DNA from: an uncultured Bacteroidales bacterium
Lineage (GTDB): Bacteria; Bacteroidota; Bacteroidia; Bacteroidales; P3
Assembly (NCBI GenBank): GCA_905234695.1
Contig: CAJOHZ010000019.1
Location: 1-64,000 of the forward strand
DNA: 64,000 bases
Reading direction: 5' to 3'
Position numbers and translations under genes: made by a program. Positions 40,297-47,631 of this stretch are shown here, in pieces. The notes beneath the pieces were generated by a model, which did no database searches, was not told the origin of the DNA, and was given only the letters and a program-made list of their open reading frames with translations. The number at the start of each line of letters is the position of its first letter. Positions within the stretch are counted from its first letter, which is position 1.

Positions 40297-42939
40297 GTGA
40301 AAAAGTCTGTGTGGAAAGTTTTGAACATCTGCCTGTTAGTCGCGTCCGTCGGGATGTGGACTCCGGCCTTTTCGCAGGTGGACACACCCCGAAATAATCC
40401 CGATTCGGCCGCCGCCGGGGCCGCTTTGCCCCCCTCCGTCGCCGACACCGCGGCAAAAAAAACAGCCCCCTCCGGCCTCGTCCCCATCTCGCCCAACGCC
40501 ATCACCCATATCGTCCACTACCTCTCCGAGGACTCCGTCACGTTCGACATCCGCGAGCGACGGGCGCAGCTCCACAACAACGGCAGCATCGTCTACGACG
40601 ACATGACCCTCGAAGCCGACGACATCCAGGTCGACTTCAACCGGCAGATGCTCTACGCCCGCCCCCTGGCCGACAGCAACGGCAAGGTGCGCGGCCACCC
40701 CTTCTTCAAACAGGGCGAGGCGGAATACATTGCCGACACCATTGCCTTCAACTACAACACCAAACGAGGGCTTATCTCGGGGGTCATCACCCAAGAGGGC
40801 GAGGGATTCCTCCACGGCTCGCGGGTCAAGAAAATGAACGACTCGGTGATGTACCTCAACAGCGGCCGCTACACCACTTGCAACTACGCCCATCCTCATT
40901 TCGCCATCAACTTCACCCACTCCAAGCTCATCACCGGCGACAAGATTGTCACCGGCCCCGCCTACGTCACCATCGAGGACGTCCCCACCCCCATCGCCGT
41001 TCCCTTTGCCTTCTTCCCCATGACCCACGGCCGCGCCTCGGGCCTCATCATCCCCTCCTACGGCTGGATGAACAACCGGGGTTACTACCTCAAGGACGGC
41101 GGCTACTACTTTGCCGTCAACGACAACCTCGACCTCTCCCTCCTCGGCGAGGTCTACACCAACCTCAGCTGGGCCGCCGAAGCCAAGAGCAACTACTACC
41201 GCCGCTACAAATACAAGGGGGCCTTCGACATCCGCTACGGCATCACCAAGGAGGGCATCTACGGCGACACCAACACCTATAACCGTTACAGCGACTTCAA
41301 GGTCACCTGGCAGCACACCCAAGACGCCAAAGCCAACCCCTACAGCCGCTTCTCAGCCAACGTTAACCTCCAGAGCCGCAACTACAACAAGAATACCTCC
41401 AACCGCAACGACTACTTCAACAGCACCACCACCTCCTCCATCTCCTACTCCGCCCAGCTGGGCCGCTCTTTCAGCCTCGCAGCCTCCCTGCGCGAGTCCT
41501 ACAACGTCCAGACAGGCCTCATGAACCTCAAACTGCCTTCCCTCTCCCTCAGCTCCACCACCTTCTACCCCCTCCGCCGTCGCCATCCTTCCGGTGCCTA
41601 CCGCTGGTACGAGAACATCTCCCTCTCCTACTCCCTCTCGGCCGACAACAACATCACCGCCCAGGACTCCGACCTCTTCAAACAAGCCACCCTCGACCGG
41701 ATGCAATACGGTGTGCAGCACTCCATCCCGCTGAGCAGCAGCATCAAGGTACTGAAATACTTCAACTGGACCAATTCCGTGAGCTATAACGAGCGGTGGC
41801 ACTGGAGCACCATCCACAAAAGCTTCGACACCGTCACCTACCGCACCGTCATCGACACCGTGCGCGGTTTCCGCTCCAACCGCGATGTCAGCCTCAACAC
41901 CTCTCTCTCCACCCGCATCTACGGCATGTTCCAGTTCAAATACGGTCCCCTCAAGGCCCTGCGCCACGTCATCAACCCCTCCGTGTCCTTCAATTTCCGC
42001 CCCGACTTCGGCAGCGACCGTCTTGGCTACTGGCAGTCCTACTCCGACCCCAGCGGCTACGTCTACCGCTACTCCATCTTCGAGCAAAGCCTCTACGGAG
42101 GCCCCTCCGACGGCCGCTCGGGACAGGTGCGTTTCAATATCGGCAACAACCTTGAAATCAAAGTCGCCAACCCCAAGGACACCGTCACCGGCATGAGGAA
42201 AATCACCCTGCTCGAAAACCTCAATTTCTCCATGAGCTACGACGTCACCCGCGACTCCCTGCGCTGGTCCGACCTCGCCATCACCGGGCGCACCACCCTC
42301 TTCAAGAACATCATCCTCAACTACTCCGGCTCCTTCAGTCCCTACTACATCGACACCATGGGGCGCAAACACGACCAATACCTCTGGGACGTCCACCAGA
42401 AACTCTTCCAACGCACCAACTCCACCTGGAGCACCCAGGTGGTCCTCTCGCTCAACAACAACACCTTCAGCGACGGGGAGACGAAGTCCGACGCCGGCCA
42501 GCAAATCGTCGCCCCCATCATGCAGTCGCCCTACAACTACAACCCGGCCCTGCTCATGGGCACCTACGCCGACTTCTCCGTGCCTTGGAACCTCTCGCTC
42601 AACTACACCCTCAGCTACGTGAGCACTTACGTCGCGGCCCAATACGACCTCCAGAACGACCTCGTCCAGACGCTCAGCGTATCTGGCAATTTCAATCTCA
42701 CCCCCAACTGGCGTGTGGCCATCTCCACCGGCTACGACTTCGTCAATAAAGGCATGTCCTACACCTCCGTCGACATCTACCGCGACCTCCATTGTTGGGA
42801 GATGCGTTTCAACTGGGTCCCCTTCGGCTACTACAAAAGCTGGAACTTCCAAATCAACATCAAGGCCAGTTCCCTGCGCGACATCAAATACGAGAAACGG
42901 CAGACCTATCAGGACAACCACGGCTACTACTCCTATTGA
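40297..42939 (+). CDS. lptD: LPS-assembly protein LptD, Bacteroidetes type
   Basis: The 880-residue outer-membrane protein begins with a signal peptide (MKKSVWKVLNICLLVASVGM to SQ). Residues about 65-260 form the OstA-like periplasmic jellyroll with repeats such as YDDMTLEADDIQVDFNRQ and IADTIAFNYNTKRG, and the rest is a large beta-barrel rich in alternating aromatic strands. It inserts LPS into the outer leaflet. The start is a GTG at 40297, the first codon downstream of the promoter that gives a signal peptide; the open frame runs upstream to 40108 across the promoter and is rejected there. It overlaps nothing and precedes a MerR-like gene by 30 bp. Confidence 0.9.
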   Translation: MKKSVWKVLNICLLVASVGMWTPAFSQVDTPRNNPDSAAAGAALPPSVADTAAKKTAPSGLVPISPNAITHIVHYLSEDSVTFDIRERRAQLHNNGSIVYDDMTLEADDIQVDFNRQMLYARPLADSNGKVRGHPFFKQGEAEYIADTIAFNYNTKRGLISGVITQEGEGFLHGSRVKKMNDSVMYLNSGRYTTCNYAHPHFAINFTHSKLITGDKIVTGPAYVTIEDVPTPIAVPFAFFPMTHGRASGLIIPSYGWMNNRGYYLKDGGYYFAVNDNLDLSLLGEVYTNLSWAAEAKSNYYRRYKYKGAFDIRYGITKEGIYGDTNTYNRYSDFKVTWQHTQDAKANPYSRFSANVNLQSRNYNKNTSNRNDYFNSTTTSSISYSAQLGRSFSLAASLRESYNVQTGLMNLKLPSLSLSSTTFYPLRRRHPSGAYRWYENISLSYSLSADNNITAQDSDLFKQATLDRMQYGVQHSIPLSSSIKVLKYFNWTNSVSYNERWHWSTIHKSFDTVTYRTVIDTVRGFRSNRDVSLNTSLSTRIYGMFQFKYGPLKALRHVINPSVSFNFRPDFGSDRLGYWQSYSDPSGYVYRYSIFEQSLYGGPSDGRSGQVRFNIGNNLEIKVANPKDTVTGMRKITLLENLNFSMSYDVTRDSLRWSDLAITGRTTLFKNIILNYSGSFSPYYIDTMGRKHDQYLWDVHQKLFQRTNSTWSTQVVLSLNNNTFSDGETKSDAGQQIVAPIMQSPYNYNPALLMGTYADFSVPWNLSLNYTLSYVSTYVAAQYDLQNDLVQTLSVSGNFNLTPNWRVAISTGYDFVNKGMSYTSVDIYRDLHCWEMRFNWVPFGYYKSWNFQINIKASSLRDIKYEKRQTYQDNHGYYSY

Positions 42940-42969
42940 ATCCCTCCACCACCAAATATCCCCCGCATC

Positions 42970-43284
42970 ATGAACAACAAGCTCTACTACTCCATCGGCG
43001 AAGTCTCGCGAATGCTTAACGTCAACAGCTCCCTGCTGCGTTTCTGGGAAACGGAGTTCCCTAACCTCCGACCCCACAAAAACAAAAAAGGCAACCGCTA
43101 CTATACGGAAGAGGACATCGCCCTGCTGCGCCATATCTATCACCTGACGCGCGACTGTGGCTACACCCTCGACGGAGTCCGCGAGCAGTTGCGGCACACC
43201 GGCCCCGACGACGACCGCATGGCGGTTGTCCAGACCCTCACCGAGACCCGCGAGTTCCTCCTCTCGCTGAAAGAGATTCTGTAG
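42970..43284 (+). CDS. MerR-family transcriptional regulator, short form
   Basis: The 104-residue protein has the MerR winged HTH: YSIGEVSRMLNVNSSLLRFW (helix-turn-helix), then EFPNLRPHKNKKGNRYY (wing), and DIALLRHIYHLTRDCGYTLDGV. The rest is a short C-terminal helix with no cysteine or other ligand site, so no effector can be assigned. Short MerR proteins of this kind are widespread in Bacteroidetes, often near envelope genes. It is probably co-transcribed with lptD. Confidence 0.9.
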   Translation: MNNKLYYSIGEVSRMLNVNSSLLRFWETEFPNLRPHKNKKGNRYYTEEDIALLRHIYHLTRDCGYTLDGVREQLRHTGPDDDRMAVVQTLTETREFLLSLKEIL

Positions 43285-43299
43285 CTTCTTAATGTTAAC

Positions 43300-43315
43300 A
43301 GGCCTTCGGCCTTTT
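43300..43315 (+). terminator. UUCG-loop hairpin after the MerR gene
   Basis: AGGC-CTTCGG-GCCT-like symmetry gives a C(UUCG)G tetraloop on a short stem, followed by TTTTA. The stem is short but the loop is unusually stable, and it lies 15 bases after the stop codon. Confidence 0.6.
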
Positions 43316-43316
43316 A

Positions 43317-43461
43317 GAAACTGTTTTAATTGATGAATTTTGTTATACAGCAAGGCGAGCAGATTTTTCTTCTTTTTGAGGGAGCAATGGGGGTCCATTG
43401 TGACCGAGAAAAGGAGGGAAAGAGTGTTAAGAAAAACATTGGATTAATTTTAAACAGTTTC
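43317..43461. mobile_element. MITE-like element, 145 bp
   Basis: Both ends begin GAAACTGTTT as inverted repeats, and the similarity extends imperfectly for about 15 more bases (TAATTGATGAATTTT against AAAATTAATCCAATG). TTA occurs immediately outside each end (43314-43316 and 43462-43464), as a 3-bp target duplication would. The interior has no reading frame. A 3-bp TNA duplication is usual for IS5-family elements of the IS1031 type, so mobilisation by such a transposase is inferred. None is in the window. Confidence 0.65.
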
Positions 43462-43470
43462 TTAGTTTAA

Positions 43471-43551
43471 GTGACCAGTGACCGGCGAACCACCGGATGT
43501 GATTGGTGATTAGTGATGCGTGACCAGTGATTAGTGACTCGTGATGCGTGA
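43471..43551. repeat. Degenerate GTGATTAGTGA tandem array
   Basis: Words GTGACCAGTGA, GTGATTAGTGA and GTGATGCGTGA alternate irregularly over about 80 bases. The word AGTGATTAG also makes the stem at 34731-34755. Function is not evident. Confidence 0.5.
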
Positions 43552-43587
43552 ATTTTTTTAGTTTTAATCTTCTCCCAATCGTCTCTC

Positions 43588-43763
43588 GGAGTGGTTTTTA
43601 TGTTCCTTTTTCCTTCCTTTTACTCTTATCTTGCACATACCCAGTACTTTTCTTACACTTCTCCTAAGGTACGTTAGAGAAGTGTTAGAGAAATGTTAGA
43701 GAAGCGTTAGAGAAGGACCGAAGGAACACCGAAAGAACATAAGGACCACACCGAAGCCACTCC
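43588..43763. repeat. Structured intergenic repeat, copy B
   Basis: The ends are inverted (GGAGTGG at 43588, CCACTCC at 43757-43763). The centre has four 11-bp units, all with the core GTTAGAGAA (43673-43716). The preceding arm CTTCTCCTAA can pair with TTAGAGAAG, with one mismatch. The right arm carries ACCGAAGGAACACCGAAAGA as in copy A. Confidence 0.75.
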
Positions 43764-43881
43764 CTTGTTGGTGAGTTGTGAGTTTAAGTTTTTAGTTTCA
43801 GTTTGTAATGAAAAACAATTAAACAATCAACGATTAAACAATTTTTAGTTTTTACCTTTTAGTTTCTCCTAGCCGTCTCTC

Positions 43882-44044
43882 GGAGTGGCTTTTATGTTCC
43901 TTTTCCCTTCCTTCGGTTCTTATCTTACACATACCCAGCATTTTTCTCGCACTTCTCCCGACATAGGTCGGAGATACGTCGGAGAAACGTCGGAGAAGAG
44001 CAAAAGGAAGGGCGAAGGAAGATAAAAGGAACACCAACACCACT
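43882..44044. repeat. Structured intergenic repeat, copy C
   Basis: The left arm matches copies A and B nearly base for base (TTTTATGTTCC, CTTCGGTTCTTATCTTACAC). The centre has three 11-bp units with the core GTCGGAGA (43967-43999), and the preceding CTTCTCCCGAC can pair with GTCGGAGAAG. The right arm is more diverged (AAGGAAGATAAAAGGAACACC). Confidence 0.75.
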
Positions 44045-44096
44045 ACGATTGAAAATTGGATACCAGCCGATTGCAAATTATTCTCAACGCAATCTC

Positions 44097-44126
44097 TTGA
44101 CAATTGAAAAATAGGTTGTATCTTTG
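44097..44126 (+). promoter_or_regulatory. Promoter for rseP
   Basis: TTG (44097-44099), 19 bases, and TATCTTTG (44119-44126) match the consensus exactly. The ATG follows at 44165. Confidence 0.8.
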
Positions 44127-44164
44127 CACGTTAAAACATACACCTATCCTTTCAACAACCATTC

Positions 44165-45562
44165 ATGAAAGCTCTTGCCTTTTTAATCAGTTTGTCGCTG
44201 TTGGTGGTGACCCACGAACTGGGACATCTCTGTTTCGCCAAACTGTTCCACACCCGCGTACGGCGGTTCTATGTGTTCTTTAACTGGAAATTCTCTCTTT
44301 TCAAAGCCAAGAAATTCGACGGAAAATGGCATTTCCTTTTCTTTAACTCGCAGACTCCCGAGTCGTGGGACGAGAAGAACCTGAAACCCGAGGACCAGGA
44401 CAACACGTTGTGGGGCATCGGCTGGATACCGCTGGGCGGCTACTGCGACATCGCAGGAATGATTGACGAGACCAAGAGCGCGGAGGATTTGGAGAGCACC
44501 CCACAGCCGTGGGAATACCGCACCAAGCCCCGCTGGCAGCGGCTGTTCATCCTCTCGGGCGGCGTGCTGACCAACTTCATCTCGGCATTGCTTATCTTCA
44601 CGGCCATATTCTCGCACTGGGGCACCGACGAACTGCCCTTGCGGAACGCCAAGATGGGGTATGAATACCACCAGATACTGCTGGACGAGGGATTCCAAAA
44701 CGGCGATATCATCTATACCATCGACGGTGAGGAGCAGACCGACTACGAGGCCACGCTGAAGAAGCTGGTGATCGGGATGCCGCAGGAGGTGACCGTGATG
44801 CGGGGCGACAGCCTGGTGACCCTGCACCCGAGCAAGGAGATGCTGGCCCGCATCAACGCCGAGCAGCCCAAGACGCTGATGGATGTACGCTTTCCGTTCG
44901 TCATCAAGGACTTCACCGCCGGCTCGGCAGGCAAACGGTATGGCCTGCTGACGGGCGACAGCCTGGTGAGCGTGTGCGGCACCGCCACGCCCACGGCAAT
45001 GGACTTTATGACCACCCTGCCCCAGATTGCCTCCGACACCGCCGTAATCGGGTTCTACCGCAGCGGCGAATACCACGAGTTGAGCATCCCCCTGTCGAGC
45101 GACAAAAAAATCGGGGCGTATGCCAGGAACGTGCTTGAGATATACGAAGTGAAGCATGTGGACTACACCTTCTGGGAGGCCATCCCCGCGGGCATCAGCC
45201 ACGGATGGAGCAAGATGGTGGAGTATGTCTCTTCGCTGAAGATACTCTTCACGAAGAACGGCGCCCAGAGCCTGGGCGGCTTCATCAGCATGGGAAGCCT
45301 GTTCCCCAACACATGGGACTGGCTCCGTTTCTGGAACCTGACGGCTATGCTGGCACTGGTGCTCGCCTTTATGAACATCATCCCCATCCCCGGCCTCGAC
45401 GGCGGGCATATCGTGATTACCCTGTGGGAGATGATTACCGGCAAGGCGGTCAACGAGAAGGTACTGAACGTGATACAATACATTGGACTGGGGCTGCTGC
45501 TGCTGTTGCTGGTGGTGGCCAACGGAAACGACCTATTCCGTTTATTCAGTGGCATGTTCTAG
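44165..45562 (+). CDS. rseP: RIP metalloprotease RseP (site-2 protease)
   Basis: The 465-residue inner-membrane zinc protease has HELGH at residues 17-21 in the first membrane segment and the second zinc motif IIPIPGLDGGHI near 405-416. A PDZ-type region lies between them (about 190-310), with a second weaker repeat. It cuts membrane-embedded anti-sigma factors or signal peptides. It overlaps no gene and is followed after one base by an LptF/LptG-family permease, so the two are co-transcribed. Confidence 0.94.
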   Translation: MKALAFLISLSLLVVTHELGHLCFAKLFHTRVRRFYVFFNWKFSLFKAKKFDGKWHFLFFNSQTPESWDEKNLKPEDQDNTLWGIGWIPLGGYCDIAGMIDETKSAEDLESTPQPWEYRTKPRWQRLFILSGGVLTNFISALLIFTAIFSHWGTDELPLRNAKMGYEYHQILLDEGFQNGDIIYTIDGEEQTDYEATLKKLVIGMPQEVTVMRGDSLVTLHPSKEMLARINAEQPKTLMDVRFPFVIKDFTAGSAGKRYGLLTGDSLVSVCGTATPTAMDFMTTLPQIASDTAVIGFYRSGEYHELSIPLSSDKKIGAYARNVLEIYEVKHVDYTFWEAIPAGISHGWSKMVEYVSSLKILFTKNGAQSLGGFISMGSLFPNTWDWLRFWNLTAMLALVLAFMNIIPIPGLDGGHIVITLWEMITGKAVNEKVLNVIQYIGLGLLLLLLVVANGNDLFRLFSGMF

Positions 45563-45563
45563 G

Positions 45564-46988
45564 ATGAAGAGAATCGACCGCTTGATATTGAAGTCCTTTC
45601 TGGGACCGCTGGCGCTGACCTTCGCGATATCGGTGTTCGTGCTGCTGATGCAGATTGTGTGGAAGTATATCGACGACCTGGTGGGCAAGGGGCTGGAATT
45701 CGGCGTCATCGTTGAGTTGATGGTGTATGCCGCCGCCACCGTTGTCCCGATGGCACTGCCCATCGCCGTGCTGTTCGCCTCGATTATGACCATGGGCAAT
45801 TTCGGCGAGAAGTACGAGCTGGTGGCCATGAAGGCGGGCGGTATCTCGGTGGGACGCATCATGCGGCCGCTGGCGCTGGTGGCTTTGCTGCTGACGGGCG
45901 TGGCATTCTATTTCGCCAACAACGTGCTGCCCGCGGCCATGTACGGCTACCGGTCAACGCTGTACGACATCCAGCGCAAGAAACCCGCGGTGAGCATCCG
46001 CCCCAGCGAATACTACAGCGACATCGACGGATATGTCATCCGCGCCAACAAGAAAGACCCCGACGGCCGCACGCTGCGCGACATCATTGTGTATGACCAC
46101 ACGCAGGGCATCAACCGCACCAATATCATCGTGGCCGACCACGGCTACCTGCAGTCGACCCCCGACGACCAGTATCTGCTGTTCACCCTCTACGACGGGC
46201 ATACCTACAGCGAGCCGTCGGACGGCGAGAACTATGAGTCGCGCCCCTACACAAGCATCGGCTTCGACGAGCAGATACTGACGTTCGACATCTCGTCGTT
46301 CGCCTTCCGGAAGTCGGACAACGAGCTTTTCATGGGGAGCTACCAGATGATGAATGTGAAGCAGCTGGACACCACGGTGCGGCAACTGAAGACCGCCCTC
46401 GACAAACGCTATGAAGATTACGACCTCGCCATTATAGAGAAAATGCGCGTGTACAAGACCCACTTGCGCGAGAAGCGCGAGCCGCACACCGTGGCGGGGA
46501 GCGGATATATCGAGGTGGCGAAGCGCATTGCCGACACCAACGTGACGGCGCGGCGCAAGATTCTGCAGCAAGGCCGTTCGGTGGCCAGCAACGCCATGAA
46601 CGATGTGCAGATGTACAACCAGATTGTCAGTTCGGACAACGAATTCATCAACCGTCACTATATCGAGTGGATGCGGAAATACACCCTTTCCGTGGCCTGC
46701 CTGCTGCTGTTCCTCATCGGAGCCCCCTTCGGCTCGATTGTGCGCAAGGGTGGCCTGGGACTGCCGCTGGTGGCGTCGGTAGGGTTCTTCGTGCTGTACT
46801 ATGTGGTGGGGATGATTGCGGAGAAGTCTGTCCGCGAAGGGGCGATGGGACCCGACGGCATGTGGGTGTCCACCTATGTATTCATCCCGATGGGAATATT
46901 GCTAACCTATTCGGCCACGACGGATTCGAGCATCTTCGACGGCTCCATCTGGAAGAAACGTATCCAGAAACTGTTCCGCCGCAAGTGA
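45564..46988 (+). CDS. LptF/LptG-family LPS export permease
   Basis: The 474-residue protein has three N-terminal membrane segments (IDRLILKSFLGPLALTFAIS; about 50-78; about 97-120), a large periplasmic jellyroll region at about 130-360, and three C-terminal segments. This is the topology of LptF and LptG, which with LptB drive LPS toward LptD. The start at 45564 is one base after the rseP stop. A second paralogue is not in the window. The sequence does not let me decide between F and G. Confidence 0.88.
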   Translation: MKRIDRLILKSFLGPLALTFAISVFVLLMQIVWKYIDDLVGKGLEFGVIVELMVYAAATVVPMALPIAVLFASIMTMGNFGEKYELVAMKAGGISVGRIMRPLALVALLLTGVAFYFANNVLPAAMYGYRSTLYDIQRKKPAVSIRPSEYYSDIDGYVIRANKKDPDGRTLRDIIVYDHTQGINRTNIIVADHGYLQSTPDDQYLLFTLYDGHTYSEPSDGENYESRPYTSIGFDEQILTFDISSFAFRKSDNELFMGSYQMMNVKQLDTTVRQLKTALDKRYEDYDLAIIEKMRVYKTHLREKREPHTVAGSGYIEVAKRIADTNVTARRKILQQGRSVASNAMNDVQMYNQIVSSDNEFINRHYIEWMRKYTLSVACLLLFLIGAPFGSIVRKGGLGLPLVASVGFFVLYYVVGMIAEKSVREGAMGPDGMWVSTYVFIPMGILLTYSATTDSSIFDGSIWKKRIQKLFRRK

Positions 46989-46989
46989 A

Positions 46990-47631
46990 TCAGCCGGCCG
47001 GCTGTGTTTCCTCAAATTCTTTGACCCGCTGGGCGAAACGGCCGTTGGCACGGCTGAGGGCATCGTCTGCGTTGATATGGCGTTTATCGGCCCAGGCGAC
47101 AAGGCCCATCAGGAGGTCGCCGAACTGCTCCTCGGTCATGCCGTCGTGGGGCGAGAGGTCGCCCTCGGGGAGTTGGTAGCCTATGCCCGCCGCTTTCTCT
47201 TGGATGCGCACCGCCTTCACCAGCGTGGGGAGACTGGCGGGAACGCCCTCCAGCACGGATTTGCGCCCTTCGCGCATCTTGAGCTGCTCCCAGCTCTCGC
47301 CATCGTAGTCCTCACGGTGGTAAATAAAGGGATGCCGCTGCACCAGCTTGTCCGAGATGGTGTTGAGCACATCGGCCAGCGTGAAACGGTGCTCCTCCTC
47401 GGCAATTTTGGCATAGAACATCAAGTGCATGAAAAGGTCGCCAAGTTCTTTCTTCAGGTTCTCGGTATCCTCTTTGTCCAGGATGGCCTCGCTCAGTTCA
47501 TAGGTCTCCTCGATGGTGAGGTAGCGCAGGCTCTCCATGGTCTGCACACGGTCCCAGGGGCACTCCTTGCGGAGCGTGTCGAGGATGTCGCTCAGGCGTT
47601 GGAACGCCTCATGTGGGGCGGAGTTGTTCAT
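46990..47631 (-). CDS. mazG: MazG nucleoside triphosphate pyrophosphohydrolase
   Basis: The 213-residue enzyme hydrolyses (d)NTPs to monophosphates and cleans the pool of aberrant nucleotides. The first MazG repeat shows CPWDRVQTMESL and the EETYELSEAI metal motif with ELGDLFMHLMFYAKIAEE. The second repeat near the C-terminus is shorter (EEQFGDLLMGLVAWA). It is somewhat shorter than the E. coli protein of about 263. Its start overlaps the relA/spoT stop by ATGA, and the pairing of mazG with a (p)ppGpp enzyme gene is common. Confidence 0.95.
   Translation of the reverse strand: MNNSAPHEAFQRLSDILDTLRKECPWDRVQTMESLRYLTIEETYELSEAILDKEDTENLKKELGDLFMHLMFYAKIAEEEHRFTLADVLNTISDKLVQRHPFIYHREDYDGESWEQLKMREGRKSVLEGVPASLPTLVKAVRIQEKAAGIGYQLPEGDLSPHDGMTEEQFGDLLMGLVAWADKRHINADDALSRANGRFAQRVKEFEETQPAG

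Larger units (their letters stand above)
43285..44164. other. Non-coding region of 880 bp packed with repeats
   Basis: No gene is supported. In order it holds a UUCG-loop hairpin (43300-43315), a MITE-like element (43317-43461), a degenerate GTGATTAGTGA tandem array (43471-43551), structured repeat copy B (43588-43763), an AT-rich spacer, copy C (43882-44044) and the rseP promoter (44097-44126). An 83-codon minus frame across copy C is only the repeat read as protein. Confidence 0.75.

Noticed and set aside
40108-40297. An upstream start for lptD
   Set aside because: The added residues are the amidase gene read backwards and precede the -7 element. GTG 40297 restores a signal peptide.
40205-40505. 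An upstream start for the amidase
   Set aside because: It would place the start before both promoters and remove the signal peptide. ATG 40205 gives a clean export signal.
43852-44103. An 83-codon minus-strand frame
   Set aside because: It covers repeat copy C and changes with the repeat, with no protein-like features.
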